A DNA stretch of 64,000 bases from CALKYB01 sp964510575 (GTDB taxonomy: Bacteria; Bdellovibrionota_C; UBA2361; SZUA-149; CALKYB01), in contig CAZECN010000001.1 in the NCBI GenBank assembly GCA_964510575.1, positions 129,228 to 193,227 on the forward strand, in the 5' to 3' direction. Of this stretch, positions 60,773 through 64,000 are shown piece by piece. The translations under genes and the position numbers were made by a program. Numbering within the stretch: position 1 is the first letter of the stretch; the number at the start of each line of letters is the position of its first letter. A model generated the notes under the pieces. It had not been told where the DNA came from. It ran no database searches and saw nothing but the letters and a program-made list of their open reading frames with translations.

Positions 60773-61093
60773 ATGTCAGATAGTTTTGTTGAAGATCGAA
60801 AGAAAGAAATCAGTGAAAACAAGATACTCATCTATGGTAAAGGTACTAAGTTAATGCCGATGTGTGGTTTTTCGGGGTCAGTGGTCGAGATGTTTAAGCA
60901 GATTGGCCATCCTTTTGAGATGATCAATGTTCTGGACAATCCGGAAATTCGGGCAAGACTTAAAGAGGTCACTGAATGGCCGACGTTTCCTCAAATTTTT
61001 ATTGGAGGTGAGTTCGTAGGAGGCTGTGACATAGCCACTGAGATGTTTCACTCCGGAGAGTTAAAGAGTTTAGCAGATTCGGCATTCTCTTAA
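60773..61093 (+). CDS. grxD: Monothiol glutaredoxin, CGFS type (Grx4)
   Basis: 106 residues. The CGFS active site lies in LMPMCGFSGSVV (near 27-38) and the cluster/glutathione-binding WPTFPQIFIGGEFVGGCDI near 67-85. It bridges an iron-sulfur cluster with BolA partners and serves cluster transfer and iron sensing. BolA-family genes lie on both sides, within 25 bp. Confidence 0.95.
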   Translation: MSDSFVEDRKKEISENKILIYGKGTKLMPMCGFSGSVVEMFKQIGHPFEMINVLDNPEIRARLKEVTEWPTFPQIFIGGEFVGGCDIATEMFHSGELKSLADSAFS

Positions 61094-61117
61094 GCTAGAT
61101 AATTTAGGTGAAAGCTT

Positions 61118-61414
61118 ATGGCTGCTTCTAGTGACCTGGAAGATGAGATCAGAGCCTGTCTAGCCGCAGAGTTCCCAGGCGATGAGTTTAGTCTGGAAGA
61201 TCAGAGTGCAGCGCATTATGGTCATGCTGGAGCTATGGAGCATGGGGGTAAACATTTTGCTTTGAGACTGGTTTCAGGCAAGTTTTCGGGTTTATCAAGA
61301 GTAAAAAGACATCAGATTATATATAAAGTTTTAGAGACGCAGTTTGCCAATAAGAGCATTCACGCCTTGAAATTAAATCTTCTAACCGCTGAAGAAGATA
61401 GACAGACTAGCTAA
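61118..61414 (+). CDS. BolA-family protein
   Basis: 98 residues. The classic BolA signature includes FSLEDQSAAHYGHAG near 28-42 (conserved His), HFALRLVSGKFSGLSRVKRHQIIYKVL near 46-72, and IHALKLNLLT at the end. It is longer and closer to canonical BolA than the paralogue at 60528. The two could form separate heterodimers with the glutaredoxin between them. Confidence 0.9.
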   Translation: MAASSDLEDEIRACLAAEFPGDEFSLEDQSAAHYGHAGAMEHGGKHFALRLVSGKFSGLSRVKRHQIIYKVLETQFANKSIHALKLNLLTAEEDRQTS

Positions 61415-61480
61415 ATATTTTTTGCATTAAGCATCATCCTGCTAAAGTCTTTCCATTCGCTTCATTTCACCCCTAAGCAG

Positions 61481-62662
61481 ATGACTCCCGGAAGACGTTA
61501 TAAATTATTCTTTTTCTTCTCATTTAGTTTTTTGGCCTATTTTTTGGCTTTTCTACCAATATTTTGGGAGCACTTAGGTTTCAGTGTTCGGGAAATAGCT
61601 GTTGCCAGTATGATGGGAACAGTTGCAACGATCGTTTCTGCGCCTTTTGTTTTGTCATTGGCCTATAACTCTTTTGCAGCTAGTCGTTTGCTTACACCTT
61701 TAATTCTCTTGGGTTTGCTTGGTTTTTTCCCTTATCTCTTTGTTACTGAGATTTCGATATTAATTCCCGCTTGGTTTATTGCGGCTTTTGCTGGAAAGGG
61801 TATTTATGCGTTGATTGAAGCCCAAGCTATTAGGGATGGTTCGGAAAGAGATCCGGGATTTGAAGAGGTTAGAATTTGGGGTTCTTACGGTTTTATTATC
61901 GCAACTATGGTGCTTGGTCAGTTGGTTGATTTTATGGGGGTAGCCTATCTAGGCCTTATTGGTATGGCTTTTATGTTAGCCAGCTATTCAGGTGCTCTTG
62001 TTTGTAAACCTTTATTGGGAAAAACCGTTCGTAGAGTTGAGTCTAGTGGAGAAATAAAAAGTTTGGGTAGTTACCGAGGTACGGCGGTAGCTCTTTATGT
62101 GATTAACCTTCTGCTTTGGGCCTCTCATACACCACTCTATGTTTATCTTTCGGTTCATCTTAGAAGTTTAGATTGGACTGGCGGAATGATTTCTACTGCT
62201 TGGACAATTGGTGTGATATGCGAAATTGGACTTTTTTTAATTTTCCCTTGGGTTGAGAAAAGATTTCGTCTCGTTACTATTTTAAGGTCAGCAATTTTAT
62301 TTGCCTTTGTTCGCTGGTCAATTATGGCGAACCAAACTGGGGTTGAGTGGATATTGCTCGGCCAGTTTCTTCATCTTTTTACATTTGGAGCCTGCTATTT
62401 GGCTTCGGTTAAAATTATTCTTGGCATTTTTCCTGAATCTTTGAAGGATAAGGGCCAGGGTTACCTGACTGCTATCGGGGTTGGCTTGGGGTCCTTCTTG
62501 GGTCGAGTAGCAGCCATGGCAATGGCCGAGAACTATAGTATTCCTGAAATGTTCAATGTTGCTAGTTATGTGGCCATACTAGCCCTACCTTTTTCCTTTC
62601 TAATTAAGGATGTCAAAAGAGGTCGGGAAGGAGCCAAGCCGATTGTTGCTGTGACTCCCTAG
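61481..62662 (+). CDS. MFS transporter (phenylpropionate/LacY-like group)
   Basis: 393 residues, 12 predicted helices. The layout and sequences such as FFSFSFLAYFLAFLPIFWEHLG at the start and GSYGFIIATMVLGQLVD near 143 match the MFS_1-like group of HcaT and related symporters. The substrate cannot be inferred. It follows the BolA-Grx-BolA set by 66 bp. Confidence 0.85.
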   Translation: MTPGRRYKLFFFFSFSFLAYFLAFLPIFWEHLGFSVREIAVASMMGTVATIVSAPFVLSLAYNSFAASRLLTPLILLGLLGFFPYLFVTEISILIPAWFIAAFAGKGIYALIEAQAIRDGSERDPGFEEVRIWGSYGFIIATMVLGQLVDFMGVAYLGLIGMAFMLASYSGALVCKPLLGKTVRRVESSGEIKSLGSYRGTAVALYVINLLLWASHTPLYVYLSVHLRSLDWTGGMISTAWTIGVICEIGLFLIFPWVEKRFRLVTILRSAILFAFVRWSIMANQTGVEWILLGQFLHLFTFGACYLASVKIILGIFPESLKDKGQGYLTAIGVGLGSFLGRVAAMAMAENYSIPEMFNVASYVAILALPFSFLIKDVKRGREGAKPIVAVTP

Positions 62663-62753
62663 AAACTTGCTCTTTTGAACATGGCTGAGGTGAGCAAAAG
62701 AGCGGATCGTGATAGCTTTTGTCTGTCTCCTATTCTAATTTGCGAGTTATTCA

Positions 62754-63281
62754 ATGGCTAAATCACTTCTCAGATCTACCTACTTTTTATTCCTTCTTTT
62801 TTTTGTAGCTTGTGGTGATGGCGATGAAGACGTCACCGAAGTAGTCAGACTTTCGGTTGATGATTCTTTAATTGGAGTTGAGGAAGATGTTGTTGTTCGA
62901 GCCGGTATCAGTTTTTCCCGTGATGACGTTTTCAGAGATAATGATGAAATTAACTTGATTGTCAGATTGCCTCAGGAAGTATTTTTTATTCGAGGAACAT
63001 CAGAGGTCCAAGGGTCTTTTGATGATGAGGATATAGGAGCTCAGATTTTTAGTTGCCCAGATGGTGAGACGGTACTGGTCTTCGAGTTAGATGAGAATGA
63101 TCTAAGGTTCGCAGACAATCCAAGTGGAGATAGTGATGCCGAAATTAGTTTTACGATAGGGGGGAGTGCTCCGCTTGATGCTGGAATTATTTCTGCAATC
63201 GCTGTTGATACGATCTTTTTCTCTGCTTGTGAGGATACAGTTTTGTTTAACGCCCAAACTCAACTGACAGTAGTAGGCTGA
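62754..63281 (+). CDS. Lipoprotein of unknown function
   Basis: 175 residues. Lipobox LLFFVAC places the lipidated Cys near 20. The mature part is acidic, lacks Lys-rich regions and has alternating strands (VRLSVDDSLIGVEEDVVVRA, INLIVRLPQEVFF, ISFTIGGSAPLDA), consistent with an immunoglobulin-like beta sandwich. No family is recognised. It sits 20 bp before the ketoacyl-synthase gene. Confidence 0.65.
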   Translation: MAKSLLRSTYFLFLLFFVACGDGDEDVTEVVRLSVDDSLIGVEEDVVVRAGISFSRDDVFRDNDEINLIVRLPQEVFFIRGTSEVQGSFDDEDIGAQIFSCPDGETVLVFELDENDLRFADNPSGDSDAEISFTIGGSAPLDAGIISAIAVDTIFFSACEDTVLFNAQTQLTVVG

Positions 63282-63301
63282 GGAGATTCCCGTTTTTATT
63301 T

Positions 63302-64000
63302 ATGTCATCTTCAGTCCAACTTTTTGGAGTTAGCTGTCTTAGTTCGCTTGGCTCTTCTTATCAAGCAACGGTGCGCAGTCTCGACGCCCGTCCAGTTCGA
63401 GAATTCTTAGTCGAAGATAAAAACTATTTCAGAGAGTTTTCTCCTAAAGTTGGAGAAGTTTTATCTGAACTGCCTAGCTTGCCCGAGGCCTTTGAAGACT
63501 TTGATTGTAGGTTCTCTCGACTCGTTTATAGACTTTACCAAGGTGTTAAGCCAGAGATTGATGAATTGAAGAAGACTTTTTCTTCTTCCAGAATCGCCGT
63601 AGTGTTTGGTTCCAGCACTTCAGGGGTGGATGGCGCAGAAAGCCCCTTTGTAGAAAAACATCGCAGTGGTTCTTTCCCTGAAAGTTATAAGTTTTTCCAT
63701 CAAGAACTAGGAGCTGGAGCTAGGCTTCTTGCTGGTTTCGCGGGAGTGACTGGACCTGCTTACACCATTTCCACAGCCTGTTCTTCAGGCGGGCGGGTGT
63801 TCTACAGTGGCAGAGCTCTTTTAGAGTCTGGAGTTTGTGACGCGGTTGTAGTCGGTGGAGTTGATAGTCTTTGTAAAACCACAGCTAATGGTTTTAATTC
63901 TTTAGAGTTAATCTCTAGTGGGATTTGCAATCCAATGAGTAAGAACCGTGATGGGCTTAACATTGGAGAAGGAGGAAGTCTTTTTGTGCTTATTAAAAGC
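63302..64000 (+). CDS. Beta-ketoacyl synthase, 5' part (runs off the window)
   Basis: An open frame of 233 codons from ATG 63302 to the window end with no stop. The ketoacyl-synthase nucleophile Cys is in ISTACSSGGRVFYSGRALL (near 159-177), followed by VVVGGVDSL and PMSKNRDGLNIGEGG, the standard thiolase-fold order. It is closest to FabB/FabF-like enzymes used in fatty-acid or polyketide/O-acyl pathways. His catalytic residues lie beyond the window. The N-terminus is less conserved than FabF, so it may be a specialised paralogue (for example APE/aryl-polyene type); that is a guess. Confidence 0.85.
   Translation, partial: MSSSVQLFGVSCLSSLGSSYQATVRSLDARPVREFLVEDKNYFREFSPKVGEVLSELPSLPEAFEDFDCRFSRLVYRLYQGVKPEIDELKKTFSSSRIAVVFGSSTSGVDGAESPFVEKHRSGSFPESYKFFHQELGAGARLLAGFAGVTGPAYTISTACSSGGRVFYSGRALLESGVCDAVVVGGVDSLCKTTANGFNSLELISSGICNPMSKNRDGLNIGEGGSLFVLIKS

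Noticed and set aside
1..64000. CRISPR arrays, tRNA, rRNA, phage or transposase genes
   Set aside because: No regularly spaced repeats, no cloverleaf with a GTTCGA-type arm, no rRNA-like stretch and no protein resembling transposases or phage structural genes was found.

Overview
The window reads as one piece of an A+T-leaning, gene-dense chromosome from a Gram-negative bacterium with an outer membrane. The support is LspA, several lipobox proteins, an OmpA/Pal-type lipoprotein, a ClpX adaptor of the SspB family, BolA/CGFS-glutaredoxin pairs, a DksA-type zinc protein and a proteobacterial-style single-chain PurL. Most genes look proteobacterial, but the eukaryote-like IleRS, the type 3 ProRS and the single ImuA-like gene fit a deep or uncultivated lineage better than a model enteric. 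I cannot name the taxon. Two runs of exactly 100 N (9118-9217 and 45985-46084) mark scaffold joins; the first is flanked on both sides by the same 55 bases, so it is a draft assembly broken at repeats.

Layout. 0-6.1 kb: a CDGSH protein, groES-groEL, bioB-proS and a HAD phosphatase. 6.1-10.1 kb: a decayed patch with a fructosamine-kinase gene split by a 305-bp transposon-like element, a GNAT gene with an internal stop, and a secreted Asp-rich repeat protein broken by an assembly gap. 10.1-14.7 kb: an ImuA-like gene and a four-gene operon (two periplasmic retropepsin-like proteins, a transglutaminase-like/7TM protein, a RimK-like ATP-grasp ligase). 15-25.3 kb: SDR, DksA-like, membrane protein, periplasmic MsrA, DEAD-box helicase, WD40-like lipoprotein, ileS-lspA. 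25.5-30.4 kb: three consecutive glycine-zipper lipoproteins, a GT2-GtrA fusion and a YjjX-type phosphatase. 30.5-36.6 kb: clpX, then hybrid kinase-def-fmt-rpe-plsY. 36.8-45.7 kb: hypothetical membrane proteins, a GDSL hydrolase with calcium-type repeats, purL, an exported PCMT-like methyltransferase and sspB. 46.3-52.4 kb: a Tad-like secretion/pilus operon and terC. 52.4-56.3 kb: homoserine dehydrogenase-thrC-dcd. 56.6-64 kb: nucleotide hydrolase and deaminase, CPBP protease, TrhO, BolA-Grx-BolA, an MFS carrier, a lipoprotein and the start of a ketoacyl synthase.

Most unusual content. (1) A family of modular, nested inverted-repeat elements occurs three times (6161-6465, 38952-39094 reversed, 45762-46160 reversed). 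They are built from fixed-size blocks of 56, 30, 167 and 57 bp. The first copy sits inside a gene, and removing it with one TA restores the reading frame exactly, so these are TA-targeting mobile elements with no transposase in the window. (2) The ThrA-type protein keeps its ACT and homoserine-dehydrogenase parts but has lost the aspartokinase active site. (3) The CpaF/TadA ATPase keeps its P-loop but lacks the usual catalytic Glu and His-box His. (4) The first retropepsin-like protein of the operon lacks its catalytic Asp, beside an intact paralogue.

I saw no rRNA, tRNA, CRISPR array, phage genes, transposase or replication origin.
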